DNA from: an uncultured Tateyamaria sp.
Lineage (GTDB): Bacteria > Pseudomonadota > Alphaproteobacteria > Rhodobacterales > Rhodobacteraceae
DNA length: 64,000 nt
Assembly (NCBI RefSeq): GCF_947503465.1
Contig: NZ_CANNDN010000001.1
Location: 1,550,001-1,614,000 of the forward strand
Direction: 5' to 3'
Numbering within the stretch: position 1 is the stretch's first letter; every line of letters begins with the position of its first letter. A program made the translations under genes and the position numbers. This document shows, piece after piece, positions 19,466 through 27,968 of this stretch. The notes under the pieces were generated by a model that had not been told where the DNA came from, did no database searches, and saw nothing but the letters and a program-made list of their open reading frames with translations.

Positions 19466-20098
19466 ATGCCTTATCCATATTCCGTTCGTGAAACCGTGGC
19501 CGATGCGTCGGTGCACATGCTTGGCCTTGGGGCGGGTGTGACCGGTGCCGCCATGCTGATCATGCATGTGGCGCAGACCCATGGGGCGGCGCAGATCGCG
19601 GCGACCAGTGTGTATGCGGGGTTGGCGGTGTTCGCGCTTTTGGCTTCGGCCCTCTATCACCTGCTGCCGTGGGAGGCGTCGCGCCCGGTGTTTCACCGCA
19701 TCGATCACGCGGCCATTTACCTCAAGATTGCGGGCACCTACACGCCGCTGGTCGTGCTGATCGGGTCCGCCTTTTCCTATGTGGTTCTGACGGCGGTGTG
19801 GGCTGTGGCGCTGGTGGGCGCGGTGGCCAAGCTGAGCTTTTGGGCCACGGATGCGCGCGGGTCGCTGGCGCTGTATCTGGCGATGGGATGGGCCAGTGTG
19901 CTGCTGATCTGGCCGATGTGGCAGAACTTGCCCGGCGCCTCGACCGCGTTGATCGTGATGGGCGGGGGCCTTTATTCGCTGGGCACGGTGTTTTACGCGA
20001 TGAAGGCGCTGCGCTTCCAGAACGCGATCTGGCACAGCTTTGTGCTGGCGGCCTCGGCCTGTTTCTTTGGCGCGGTGGCGTTGGGCGTATCAGCCTGA
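19466..20098 (+). CDS. Hemolysin III family membrane protein (YqfA/PAQR type)
   Basis: The 210-residue protein has seven predicted membrane segments. The family motifs are present: the N-terminal ETVADASVHMLGLG with a conserved His, FALLASALYHLLPW followed by FHRIDHAAIYLKIAGTYTPLV, and the C-terminal NAIWHSFVLAAS with the last His. These histidines form the metal site in the PAQR superfamily. Despite the name, haemolytic activity is not established for most members. Its end overlaps the convergent DUF6455 gene by 9 bp. Confidence 0.9.
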   Translation: MPYPYSVRETVADASVHMLGLGAGVTGAAMLIMHVAQTHGAAQIAATSVYAGLAVFALLASALYHLLPWEASRPVFHRIDHAAIYLKIAGTYTPLVVLIGSAFSYVVLTAVWAVALVGAVAKLSFWATDARGSLALYLAMGWASVLLIWPMWQNLPGASTALIVMGGGLYSLGTVFYAMKALRFQNAIWHSFVLAASACFFGAVALGVSA

Positions 20099-20350
20099 GC
20101 GGCGGGCGAGGGCTGCGAACTGGTCGGCGTTGCGGCAATAGCCGGGCGTTTCGGACACCGCGCCGGCCTGCGCCTTGAGCCATGCGGCACAGGTGTCGGG
20201 CCGGGTACAGCCCGCGCAGCGCAAAACCAGATCCGAGATGTCACCGGGGCTGAGATCGCCGCGCAATGCGGCCTCTTGCAGGTCGACGCCGCGGGCGGCG
20301 GCCATGCGATCAACGAGATCGGCGTGGGTCTTGAGGCGGGCATCGGACAT
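20090..20350 (-). CDS. DUF6455 family protein
   Basis: The 86-residue protein contains THADLVDRMAAARGVDLQEAALRG, LRCAGCTRPDTCAAWL and ETPGYCRNADQF. The CxxC...C...C set suggests a small metal- or Fe-S-binding protein. I assign DUF6455 from this motif pattern. Start MSDARLKTH was chosen since an AGGGA site lies just before it; a much longer in-frame extension to 20629 has no sensible content. Function unknown. Confidence 0.75.
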   Translation of the reverse strand: MSDARLKTHADLVDRMAAARGVDLQEAALRGDLSPGDISDLVLRCAGCTRPDTCAAWLKAQAGAVSETPGYCRNADQFAALARRSG

Positions 20351-20421
20351 GGGTGTCCCTTTCGCTTTGGCACGGATGGACCCACTGTGGGGCGTGGCCC
20401 GCAGCCCCACCTTGATCCATG

Positions 20422-20808
20422 TCAAAGCGCGTCGAGATAGGCCTTTACGCAGGTCTGCACGTGGCGAAATCGGTCCCCGCCCAGATGTTTGCCGCCGTAC
20501 CACCGGGTCACGACGATCAGGTGATCGCTCAGCCCCTCGCGTTCGAGCATCCGCAGGATGACCATGCCGGCCCCGGCTTCGCCATCGTCGCCCTTGATGG
20601 GGCCGCCTGACGACAGCACTGCACCCCATGTGTTGTGGGTGGCCCTGGCATAGGTCCTGTCCCGCTTCAGCGCCTTGAGGGCTGCGTCGATCTCCAACCG
20701 GGATGTGACCGGACAGCCCGCCACGGCGTATCTGGACCCCCGGTCGGTCAGCACATGCCCCACCTGTTTCAAGGTCGGGTTTCCCGGACCCGACAGGGCC
20801 GGTCGCAT
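20422..20808 (-). CDS. IMPACT/YigZ family protein (UPF0029 N-terminal domain)
   Basis: The 128-residue protein has the family core: ATHNTWGAVL, DDGEAGAGMVILRML and VVTRWYGGKHLGGDRFRHV. The usual YigZ form is about 200 residues with a second domain; this one contains only the first domain, as in many alphaproteobacterial homologues. Eukaryotic IMPACT modulates translation control; the bacterial role is not clear to me. Confidence 0.85.
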   Translation of the reverse strand: MRPALSGPGNPTLKQVGHVLTDRGSRYAVAGCPVTSRLEIDAALKALKRDRTYARATHNTWGAVLSSGGPIKGDDGEAGAGMVILRMLEREGLSDHLIVVTRWYGGKHLGGDRFRHVQTCVKAYLDAL

Positions 20809-20862
20809 GTGCTACCTGATCCGCATTTGATGACGCACAGACTTTTCAAACCGGGGATTCCC

Positions 20863-21144
20863 ATGCCGTATTCATTGCTTGAGACCATGCACATCTACGA
20901 GGTTGTCGGCATCCTGGGTTTTGCCCTTTATGTGATGAACTATGGCCTTTTGACCACCCGCTGCCTGAGCGGCGATTGCCTGACCTACTTCACAATCAAC
21001 CTGATCGCGGCCAGCTGTGTGTTGCTGGGCCTGATGGCGAGCTTCAACCTCGCCTCGGCCCTGATCCAGGTGTTCTGGGTGGCCATGTCGATTGTGGGCA
21101 TCCTGATCCGCCTGCGCAGGCGGCGCTACCGCACCCTGGCCTAA
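20863..21144 (+). CDS. Small CBU_0592-like membrane protein
   Basis: The 93-residue protein has three hydrophobic helices (about residues 10-28, 36-58, 62-82) and a basic C-terminus (RLRRRRYR). The pattern YEVVGILGFALYVMNYGL...FTINLIAASCVLLGL...ALIQVFWVAMSIVG matches small CBU_0592-type membrane proteins. ATG 20863 is chosen; ATG 20830 is an alternative that would add 11 residues. Its stop overlaps the convergent M48 gene by 4 bp. Function unknown. Confidence 0.75.
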   Translation: MPYSLLETMHIYEVVGILGFALYVMNYGLLTTRCLSGDCLTYFTINLIAASCVLLGLMASFNLASALIQVFWVAMSIVGILIRLRRRRYRTLA

Positions 21145-21857
21145 AGCCCGGCTGCGGTTCGGCGCACGGTTTCGAGCCGTTGGGCGTTGGGCGGGTGGGT
21201 GCCGAGGAAGCGGTCGCCCGGATCCGGGATACGGTTGAAAAACTGTGATCCCTTGATCGGGTCATAGCCTGCGCGGGCTGTCAGGATGGTGCCCAACTGG
21301 TCCGCTTCAAGTTCGAAATCCTTGGAATAGGTGCGCGCGCCCACCTGCGCCCCGATGCGCTGGGCCGCTTCGGGGTCGGCGCCCGTCAGGGTGGCCAAAC
21401 CGCCGAAGATCACTGCGCCCGCCGCGGCGTTTTCGCGCTGGCGTGCAATGTGGCCGCGCACGTGGTGCGCTGCCTCGTGCGCGAGGACAAAGGCCAGTTC
21501 GTCTTCGTTGCGGGCGTCATTGATCAGCGCCTGCGTGAACACGATCAGGGGCCGCCCGTTGTCATCAAGCGTTTGAAAGGCGTTCGATGGCGCGCCCGGG
21601 CGATCATCGACGAGGATTTTGAAGTCGCAGTCGACACCGCGCGTCCGCGACCTGCATTCCCGCTCTGCCACAGGCTCGACCCGTTGCACCGCCGACGCAA
21701 AGGCACGGATGGATTGCTGGTTTGTCCGCAACTCGTCCGGTACATCGCGCACAACGGGGGCAGGTCCCGTGCCAGTCGGTGCCGTCGCGACCACAACATC
21801 GTCGCACGCCGCGACAAAAGCCAATGCTGCGAGGGCGGACAAAACCCGTATGATCAA
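21141..21857 (-). CDS. M48 family metalloprotease, lipoprotein
   Basis: The 238-residue protein has a lipoprotein signal (ALAFVAAC, acylated Cys near 18) and an M48 peptidase domain. The zinc motif HEAAH is at 127-131 and the third ligand is in FELEADQLG near 182. GTHPPNAQRLE follows, typical of Loi/BepA-like proteases. It probably acts in the periplasm on outer-membrane or lipoprotein substrates. The family often carries TPR domains; this is the short form without them. Confidence 0.92.
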   Translation of the reverse strand: MIIRVLSALAALAFVAACDDVVVATAPTGTGPAPVVRDVPDELRTNQQSIRAFASAVQRVEPVAERECRSRTRGVDCDFKILVDDRPGAPSNAFQTLDDNGRPLIVFTQALINDARNEDELAFVLAHEAAHHVRGHIARQRENAAAGAVIFGGLATLTGADPEAAQRIGAQVGARTYSKDFELEADQLGTILTARAGYDPIKGSQFFNRIPDPGDRFLGTHPPNAQRLETVRRTAAGL

Positions 21858-21975
21858 AGCGCCATCCTTTCAGAACTGTTCGCCAGACTGTATCATGCAG
21901 AAGGGCGGCTTCCAGCCCCGATCACGCAGCCGTGTGCCCCCATGCAACCCACCGCTCATTCCATAGGATGTCCAT

Positions 21976-22215
21976 ATGTTTACGATCGAGCACGAATTTG
22001 ACGCGAGCGTCATCACCCTTGTGGATGACGGCAAGACGCCGCTGCAGGAAGATGTCGTGATCAACGCCTTTGCAGAGGTGATCACGGTGGAACAATATGA
22101 CCCGCGCACCGACAGCGTGGTCAAGATCTGCCTGTCACCGGAACAGGCCCGCGATCTGGCCGCGGCCCTTGACCTGCCCGAGGGCGTGTATCAGTTGCGC
22201 AAGGAGGCCAGGTGA
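21976..22215 (+). CDS. Hypothetical protein (79 aa)
   Basis: Small acidic soluble protein, MFTIEHEFDASVITLVDDG at the start and CLSPEQARDLAAALDLPEG near the end. Codon usage has the strong GC3 bias of its neighbours, so it is likely real. A promoter may lie in the 118-bp gap to the divergent M48 gene. I do not recognise the family. Confidence 0.7.
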   Translation: MFTIEHEFDASVITLVDDGKTPLQEDVVINAFAEVITVEQYDPRTDSVVKICLSPEQARDLAAALDLPEGVYQLRKEAR

Positions 22216-22275
22216 AAAGGTCTGGACGCTTGACCTGTCTCTGGTAGCTTGCGCGACACGTCAGGGAGGACAGAT

Positions 22276-23139
22276 ATGGCGACCGGCACCAAGATCCGCA
22301 CATTCTTTGAAGGCGCGTGGCATGACGAGGATTTGGCCGTCATGCGGGCCGCGGACCATGGCAGCTGGGTTGGCAGCACCGTTTTTGACGGCGCCCGCTG
22401 GTTTGACGGCCGGGCGCCCGACCTGGACCTGCATTGCGCCCGCGTGAACCGGTCCGCCGAGGCGCTGATGCTGACCCCCACCATGGCGAGCGCCGACATC
22501 GTTGACGCGATTCACGAGGGGTTGAAGGCCTATGACCCGTCCGACGCAGTCTATATCCGGCCCATGTACTGGGGGATTGATGGCGACGCGTCCGGCATTG
22601 TGCCAAAGGCGGACGAGACCGGCTTTGCCATCTGTCTCGAGGCGATCCCGATGGCCCCGCCCACCCTGTCCGTGACCCTTGGCCGGACCCGGTTCCGCCG
22701 CCCGGTGATCGAGGACAATGTCGTCAATGCCAAGGCCGGGTGCCTGTACCCCAACAACGCCCGCATGCTGGCCGAAGTGCGCAAACGCGGGTTTCAGAAC
22801 GCGCTGGTGGCCGATGCGATGGGCAATGTGGCCGAAAGCGCGACCGCCAACGTGTTCATGGTGAAGGACGGTGTCGTCTTTACCCCCATCCCCAATGGCA
22901 CGTTTCTGTCCGGCATCACCCGCGCACGCCATATGGCGAACATGCGGGCCGACGGCATCGACGTGATTGAAACGGTGTTGGGTTTCGAGGATTTCGAGGC
23001 TGCCGACGAGGTGTTCCTGTCCGGCAACATGATGAAGGTCACGCCGGTTTCCGGCTTTGAAGACACGTCGTATCAGGTTGGTCCTGTGACCCGCCGCGTG
23101 CGTGACATGTACTGGGATTGGGCCGCAAGCCATGGCTAA
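22276..23139 (+). CDS. Class IV aminotransferase, branched-chain type
   Basis: PLP enzyme of 287 residues. Family features are GSTVFDGARWFDG, HCARVNRSAEAL, VYIRPMYWG, the PLP lysine region VNAKAGCLYPNNARML, and NVAESATANVFMVKDG...FLSGITR. This is closest to branched-chain aminotransferases (last step of Leu/Ile/Val synthesis or first step of breakdown), though class IV also contains D-amino-acid transaminase and aminodeoxychorismate lyase. A GGGAGGA site precedes ATG 22276. Its end overlaps the next gene by 8 bp. Confidence 0.85.
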   Translation: MATGTKIRTFFEGAWHDEDLAVMRAADHGSWVGSTVFDGARWFDGRAPDLDLHCARVNRSAEALMLTPTMASADIVDAIHEGLKAYDPSDAVYIRPMYWGIDGDASGIVPKADETGFAICLEAIPMAPPTLSVTLGRTRFRRPVIEDNVVNAKAGCLYPNNARMLAEVRKRGFQNALVADAMGNVAESATANVFMVKDGVVFTPIPNGTFLSGITRARHMANMRADGIDVIETVLGFEDFEAADEVFLSGNMMKVTPVSGFEDTSYQVGPVTRRVRDMYWDWAASHG

Positions 23140-23728
23140 GCCTGTTGAATTCTGGTTCGAATTTGCCAGCACCTACAGCTATTTGGCGGCGGCGCGTGTC
23201 GAGGCGGCCTGTGCCGATGCGGGCGTGCCGCTGGTCTGGCGCCCGTTTCTGCTGGGCCCCGTGTTCGCAGCACAGGGCATGACGACGTCGCCCTTCAACA
23301 TGTTCCCCGTCAAGGGCGCCTATATGTGGACCGACATGGCACGATGCTGCGCCGATCTGGGCCTTCCCTTTCGCAAGCCCGGGTCCTTTCCCCGTGGCAG
23401 CCTGTTGGCCGCCCGCGTTGCCGCCGCCCATGCGGAGGCCCCTTGGGTCGGCGCCTTTGTGCGGGCCGTGTATCATGCGAATTTTGCCGAGGATCGCGAT
23501 ATTGCCGACGACGCGGTGATCGCGGCCATCATTGATGAGATTGGCGTGGACCCCGACGCCGCGGTTGCCGCCGCGACAGCCCCCGCCGGCAAGGCCGCCC
23601 TGCGCGCCGCGACCGAAGACGCCATGGCGCGCGGGATCTTTGGTGCCCCCAGTTTTCTGGTAGACGGCGCGCTGTTCTGGGGCAATGACAGGATGCAGCA
23701 GGCCCTGGCCCACGCCCGCGCCGCGTGA
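23132..23728 (+). CDS. DsbA-family 2-hydroxychromene-2-carboxylate isomerase-like protein
   Basis: The 198-residue protein begins MAKPVEFWFEFASTYSYLAA, matching the HCCA isomerase branch of the DsbA/GST-kappa fold, where Ser replaces the CxxC cysteines. It ends with the family block GIFGAPSFLVDGALFWGNDRM. HCCA isomerases act with glutathione in naphthalene breakdown, but most genomic members have no known substrate. It overlaps the aminotransferase gene by 8 bp, so the two are co-translated. Confidence 0.88.
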   Translation: MAKPVEFWFEFASTYSYLAAARVEAACADAGVPLVWRPFLLGPVFAAQGMTTSPFNMFPVKGAYMWTDMARCCADLGLPFRKPGSFPRGSLLAARVAAAHAEAPWVGAFVRAVYHANFAEDRDIADDAVIAAIIDEIGVDPDAAVAAATAPAGKAALRAATEDAMARGIFGAPSFLVDGALFWGNDRMQQALAHARAA

Positions 23729-23793
23729 CCATGCGCGGGATTGCGTGATCCGGGGCCTTGGGCCATTGTGCCGGAACCCAGGCGGAGGACAAG

Positions 23794-24249
23794 ATGCGCA
23801 AATTTCTGGTGGTGCTGGATGACAGCCGCGAATGCCTGAACGCGATGCGCTTTGCCGCGATGCGGGCCAGCCATACGGGCGGCGGGGTTGCCATTCTGTC
23901 CGTCATCCCCCCCGACGAGTTCAATCACTGGATCGGTGTCGGCAATGTCATGCGCGAGGAGGCCCGAGAGCGCATCCACGCCCATTTCGAGGTCTTTGCC
24001 AAGTGGATGCGGGACAAGCAGGGTATCGACCCCGAACTGGTCATCCGCGAGGGCCAGCCGGCGGACGAGATCATCGCGCAGGTCCATGAGGACGCCGATA
24101 TTGGCGTGCTGGTCCTGGGGGCGGGCACCGACAAGAAGGGCCCCGGCCCGCTGGTCACGCAACTGAGCCGGAATGCGGGCGGGTTGCCCATTCCCATGAC
24201 CATCGTGCCGGGCGATCTGAGCAAGGAAAAGCTGGAAGCCATCACCTAG
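23794..24249 (+). CDS. Universal stress protein (UspA family)
   Basis: The 151-residue protein has a single Usp domain: KFLVVLDDSRECLNAMRFAA at the start, DADIGVLVLGAGTDKKGPG in the nucleotide-binding region and PMTIVPGDLS at the end. The canonical ATP-binding GxxGxxxxxxxG(S/T) is altered here (GAGTDKKGPG), so ATP binding is uncertain. Start MRKFLVVLDD has GGAGGA before it. Its end overlaps the convergent RTX-Hint gene by 4 bp. Confidence 0.88.
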   Translation: MRKFLVVLDDSRECLNAMRFAAMRASHTGGGVAILSVIPPDEFNHWIGVGNVMREEARERIHAHFEVFAKWMRDKQGIDPELVIREGQPADEIIAQVHEDADIGVLVLGAGTDKKGPGPLVTQLSRNAGGLPIPMTIVPGDLSKEKLEAIT

Positions 24250-26246
24250 GACGCGACGGCGAGGTCGCGCAGGTCGGGCGGCAATCGCCCGAACCGCGCC
24301 ACGGGGTGCACGGTGGGTCCGTAGCTGCGGGCCGCGGGTGTGCTGCGCAGGTCCGGCATCAGCCGGATCAGATCCCGCGTGGCCGCGGGCCCGACCGACA
24401 GCAGCCCCCAGGGTCCGGGATAGAAGCTTTCGCAGGCGGCGCCTTCGGCGAGGACCAGGTCGTGGCTGTCCAGCAGCAGGTGATGGTAGGTGACCGATTG
24501 CATGCCGTGCGCCACCCGCACGGTCCCGCCCTGCATCCGCGCCAGATGCCCGGCCCGGACCAGTTGCGTGACGCCCGCCCCGGTCTTGAGCGCCACGGCG
24601 TGCTGGGGCGACAGGCGCAAGGCGCGGGTATTGCCGAAGGTGCCGGGTGCGATGTGCACGGGCCGCAACATGGGATTGGCGCGCAAGCCCGCCGCGTCCA
24701 CGTGGCGCGTCCCGATCCAGCGGATGGGCCGCAGCCCGTTGTCGCGCGTCTGGACGCGGTCCCCCGGTTTCAGCCACTCAACCGGCACCGCACCGCGCGC
24801 CGTTGCGATCCGGGTACCGGCCGTGAAACAGGGGATGCCTGCCGCATTCAGTTGCTGGGTCGAAGAGATCTGTGCCGGGCTGACCCCTTCCAGAACAATC
24901 GTCTCGCCCTCGGGGAAGGTCAGAAGCGCATTGCCGTTGCCGTCATCCGTGACCACCACATCGTGAACACTGATCGGTCGCCCGTCGGGCGTGCGCAGTT
25001 CGGACACGTCCAGCTGGTCGTTATACGCGCCGTCGCCGTCATCGTCGCCGATGTCGAAATCGGTGACCGTAGTGCTGCCGTTCTGGGACTGCACAAACGT
25101 GTCGTCTCCGGCGCCGCCCGTGACCGTGTCGTCCCCCGAACCGCCGTCGATCCGGTCATTGCCGTCATCCCCATACAGGACGTCATTGCCGACGCCGCCA
25201 TCTATCGTATCCGCGCCCGCCCCACCATGGATGCTGTCATTGCCTGATCCGCCGCGCAGCAGGTCATCGCCATCCTCGCCATGGATCGTGTCGTTATGCG
25301 CGCCACCATCAACCGTATCATCGCCCGCCCCGGCGTAAATCAGGTCGTTATCGGCACCGCCCGTGATCGAATCCGCGCCGTCACCGCCATAGATCGTGTC
25401 CTCACCCTCCTGGCCGTGGATCGTGTCGTTGCCGTCAGAGCCGTGCAATTCGTCCTTGCCGGTCCCGCCTTCGATGTAGTCGTCGCCCCAACCGGCATAG
25501 ACCTTGTCGTCGCCCGCACCGGCATCGATCGTGTCGTCATAGTCGTAATCCGGCTCTCCGCCCGCTTCGTCGATGGTGTCGTTGCCGTCGCCGCCGCGCA
25601 CCGAATCTCCGCCGCGGCCATAGGCGATATAGTCGTCCCCCTCACCGCCATCGATCGTGTCGCTGCCATCGCCGCCATAGAGGTTGTCGTTGCCCGCGCC
25701 GCCGTCGATCTGGTCATCGCCGTCGTATCCATAGACCGTGTCATCCTGCGCGCCTGACCGTTGGAAATCATCATACGCCCCCCCTTCGTAGGTGTTGGCG
25801 TCGTCGGGATCATCGGTTGGCGCGACCAGGCTGTCGTAGCGCGGCGCGTTCGAACTGGTGACATCGTTAGGTCCCGAAAACGCGTAAGCCGTGCCTGGGG
25901 TGATCGGCCCATCGGCGACCCATCCGGAATGAAAGCCGTTGCTTTCGACCTTGTAGAGCGTGATCGTGTTGCCCTGCCCGTCCGTCAGCGTCCAGCTTTC
26001 TTCAAGGTAGACTTCCCCCTCGGTCAGCTGGTTGCCATTGGCATCGAATTTCCGGGCATATTGGTCGCCGTCGCCCACCTCATCATTGGCATCGTCGCCA
26101 TTGAACAGGACGCCGCCGTCTTCTTCCTCGATCTCGTACCGGATCGCATCTTCGCTTGCGTCGAAATCCGGATCGAGGACAATTTGCCCGTCGGGCGTCA
26201 AGAGGAACGCGTTCTGGGCGTATCCGCCGACTGTGTAATTGGCCAT
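24246..26246 (-). CDS. RTX calcium-binding protein with C-terminal Hint domain
   Basis: The 666-residue protein has an N-terminal part of about 150 residues (MANYTVGGYAQNAFLLTPDG), roughly 20 RTX nonapeptide repeats (GGDGNDTI, GGAGDD types) at about 165-380, and a Hint_2 domain from about 471 (PCFTAGTRI, VEWLKPGDRVQTRDNG, LSPQHAVAL, LLLDSHDLVLAEGAACESF). Hint domains cleave or rearrange proteins in inteins and hedgehog proteins; their role in bacterial RTX proteins is not settled. No signal peptide is present, in keeping with type I export. There is no adjacent exporter; the one at 1.5-4.6 kb is a candidate. The start at 26246 is chosen because GGGGGCC precedes it and homologous proteins start this way. 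Confidence 0.9.
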   Translation of the reverse strand: MANYTVGGYAQNAFLLTPDGQIVLDPDFDASEDAIRYEIEEEDGGVLFNGDDANDEVGDGDQYARKFDANGNQLTEGEVYLEESWTLTDGQGNTITLYKVESNGFHSGWVADGPITPGTAYAFSGPNDVTSSNAPRYDSLVAPTDDPDDANTYEGGAYDDFQRSGAQDDTVYGYDGDDQIDGGAGNDNLYGGDGSDTIDGGEGDDYIAYGRGGDSVRGGDGNDTIDEAGGEPDYDYDDTIDAGAGDDKVYAGWGDDYIEGGTGKDELHGSDGNDTIHGQEGEDTIYGGDGADSITGGADNDLIYAGAGDDTVDGGAHNDTIHGEDGDDLLRGGSGNDSIHGGAGADTIDGGVGNDVLYGDDGNDRIDGGSGDDTVTGGAGDDTFVQSQNGSTTVTDFDIGDDDGDGAYNDQLDVSELRTPDGRPISVHDVVVTDDGNGNALLTFPEGETIVLEGVSPAQISSTQQLNAAGIPCFTAGTRIATARGAVPVEWLKPGDRVQTRDNGLRPIRWIGTRHVDAAGLRANPMLRPVHIAPGTFGNTRALRLSPQHAVALKTGAGVTQLVRAGHLARMQGGTVRVAHGMQSVTYHHLLLDSHDLVLAEGAACESFYPGPWGLLSVGPAATRDLIRLMPDLRSTPAARSYGPTVHPVARFGRLPPDLRDLAVAS

Positions 26247-26349
26247 ACCGTGGCCCCCTTTTCCTGCACGTCCCGCAGGATTAGCGCCAAGGCCGCAACG
26301 GCTGGTTAAAGGGACAATTTTAAGGGTCTGGCGCGCGTGCCTCCAATAG

Positions 26350-26366
26350 TTTAGAATCGTTCCAAA
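26350..26366 (+). promoter_or_regulatory. Irr-box-like (iron control element) palindrome
   Basis: TTTAGAATCGTTCCAAA is an imperfect palindrome one base away from the TTTAGAANNNTTCTAAA pattern known for the iron-responsive regulator Irr in alphaproteobacteria. It lies directly upstream of the -35 element of the nfu promoter, 57 bases before the start codon, a position from which Irr is known to act on promoters. Confidence 0.65.
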
Positions 26367-26368
26367 CC

Positions 26369-26397
26369 TTGACACTTGGGGCGGCGACCCGCATATC
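26369..26397 (+). promoter_or_regulatory. Probable sigma-70 promoter of the nfu gene
   Basis: TTGACA (26369-26374) and CATATC (26392-26397) are separated by 17 bases. The -35 element is a perfect consensus. It faces nfu, whose start is 26 bases downstream of the -10 element. Confidence 0.6.
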
Positions 26398-26423
26398 CGA
26401 GTGTAACGCTCAGGAGATGCCCC

Positions 26424-26987
26424 ATGTTCATCCAGACTGAATCGACCCCAAACCCCGCCACGTTGAAATTCCTGCCCGGCCAATCGGTGCTGGATATGGG
26501 CACGGCGGACTTTCCCACGGCCGAGGCCGCGACCAAATCGCCGCTGGCCTCACGCATCTTTGCGGTCGAGGGCGTCACAGGCGTATTCTTTGGCACCGAT
26601 TTCGTCACCGTGACCAAGGCCGATGCCGTGGAGTGGGACCACATCAAACCCGCCCTTCTGGGCGCGATCATGGAGCATTTCCAGTCCGGTCAGCCGGTCA
26701 TGGAAGAGGGTCACGCACCAGCGTCGGGCCATGCCGAACATGATGGCGAAGACGCCGTCGTCGTGGGCCAGATCAAGGAACTGCTGGACAGCCGGGTCCG
26801 CCCTGCCGTGGCCCAGGATGGTGGCGACATCACGTTCCACGGCTTTGACCGGGGCGTTGTCTACCTGCACATGCAGGGCGCCTGCGCAGGCTGCCCATCC
26901 TCGACCCTGACCCTGAAGATGGGGATCGAGAACCTGCTGCGCCATTACATCCCCGAAGTGACAGAGGTGCGCCCGGTTGCCGTCTGA
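26424..26987 (+). CDS. NifU family Fe-S cluster carrier (Nfu type)
   Basis: The 187-residue protein has an N-terminal Nfu_N domain (MFIQTESTPNPATLKFLPG) and a C-terminal NifU-like domain with the cluster-binding CxxC in GACAGCPSST. Such proteins carry 4Fe-4S clusters to targets such as aconitase and lipoate synthase. Start MFIQTE follows CAGGAGATGCCCC. The Irr-like box upstream fits iron control of Fe-S assembly. Confidence 0.94.
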   Translation: MFIQTESTPNPATLKFLPGQSVLDMGTADFPTAEAATKSPLASRIFAVEGVTGVFFGTDFVTVTKADAVEWDHIKPALLGAIMEHFQSGQPVMEEGHAPASGHAEHDGEDAVVVGQIKELLDSRVRPAVAQDGGDITFHGFDRGVVYLHMQGACAGCPSSTLTLKMGIENLLRHYIPEVTEVRPVAV

Positions 26988-26991
26988 CGCC

Positions 26992-27399
26992 ATGACGGCC
27001 AGATGCTATTGCGGTGCGTCCCGACTGACGCTGGATAAGCCACCTTTCACGGTGGCTTATTGCCATTGCAGCGACTGCCGCCGCTGGACGGGGGCCCCGG
27101 TGGCCGCCTTTGCCGCCGTGGACCGGGCCGATGTGTCGGATCAGCTGCCCGCCCCCTATCGCGGCGCGCCGGGGGTCGAACGCTGGACCTGCCCCACATG
27201 CCACGGGCCGCTGGCCGCCGCCTTCGCGTACCTGCCGGATCAGGTCTATGTGCCGCTGGGCATCATTGATCAGGCCGACAGGCTGCTGCCCGAGATGCAC
27301 AGCCACGCAGGCAGCGCCCTGCCGTGGCTGCATATCGCCGACGATCTGCCCCGGGCCCAGGCGTCGGCCCGCGACGACCTGAACAGGGCCGCCACATGA
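26992..27399 (+). CDS. GFA/CENP-V family zinc-binding protein
   Basis: The 135-residue protein has the GFA cysteine set CYCGAS, CHCSDCRRWTG and CPTC. The founding member is the glutathione-dependent formaldehyde-activating enzyme, but most members have no tested activity. It starts 4 bp after nfu and its end overlaps tsaB in ATGA, so it is part of the nfu-tsaB-rimI run. Confidence 0.87.
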   Translation: MTARCYCGASRLTLDKPPFTVAYCHCSDCRRWTGAPVAAFAAVDRADVSDQLPAPYRGAPGVERWTCPTCHGPLAAAFAYLPDQVYVPLGIIDQADRLLPEMHSHAGSALPWLHIADDLPRAQASARDDLNRAAT

Positions 27400-27968
27400 G
27401 CGCGCCGCTTGTTCTGGGATTTGACACCTCTGCCGCCCATTGCGCAGCGGCACTGGTCCGAGGGGCCACGGTTCTGGCGTCTGTCGGCGAAGAGATGGCG
27501 CGCGGCCAGGCCGAACGGCTGATGGGCCTGCTGGAAGAGATGTTGCGCGCCCAAGGCGTCGTCTGGGCCGACCTTGATGCCGTGGCGGTGGGCACCGGGC
27601 CCGGCAACTTCACGGGCATCCGCATCGGCGTGTCCGCTGCACGGGGTCTGGCACTGGGCCTGGGATGCCCGGCCTACGGCGTCACTGGTTTCGAGGCACG
27701 CGCGTCCCTGGCCGCGCCGGGCAGCACGGTTGCGATCCCCGCGCCACGCGACATGGTCTATGTCATGGGCCGATCCGGTGCGCGGCTGGTGCCGGGCAGC
27801 GACGTTGCCGACATGGCCCCGCACCCGCCCCCCGCCGATCTGGCCTGCGCCATTGCGCGCCACGGCGCCGGGCGCTGGCCTGCCGAGGCCTCTCGTCCTG
27901 CGCCCTTTTATGTCCGTGCGCCGGATGCGGCCCCCGCCCGCGATGTACCGCCGCAGATCCTGGCATGA
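27396..27968 (+). CDS. tsaB: tRNA threonylcarbamoyladenosine biosynthesis protein TsaB
   Basis: The 190-residue protein has LGFDTSAAHCAAALV at the N-terminus and AVGTGPGNFTGIRIGVSAARGLA, the TsaB signature. TsaB is the scaffold partner of TsaD and TsaE in making t6A at position 37 of ANN-decoding tRNAs. It is shorter than E. coli TsaB (about 230). It overlaps rimI in ATGA, the usual tsaB-rimI pairing. Confidence 0.95.
   Translation: MSAPLVLGFDTSAAHCAAALVRGATVLASVGEEMARGQAERLMGLLEEMLRAQGVVWADLDAVAVGTGPGNFTGIRIGVSAARGLALGLGCPAYGVTGFEARASLAAPGSTVAIPAPRDMVYVMGRSGARLVPGSDVADMAPHPPPADLACAIARHGAGRWPAEASRPAPFYVRAPDAAPARDVPPQILA

Noticed and set aside
25100-25760. Tandem repeat array that could be taken for CRISPR or satellite DNA
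   Set aside because: The repeats are codons of the RTX nonapeptides, 27 bases per pair of turns, variable in sequence and without spacers.
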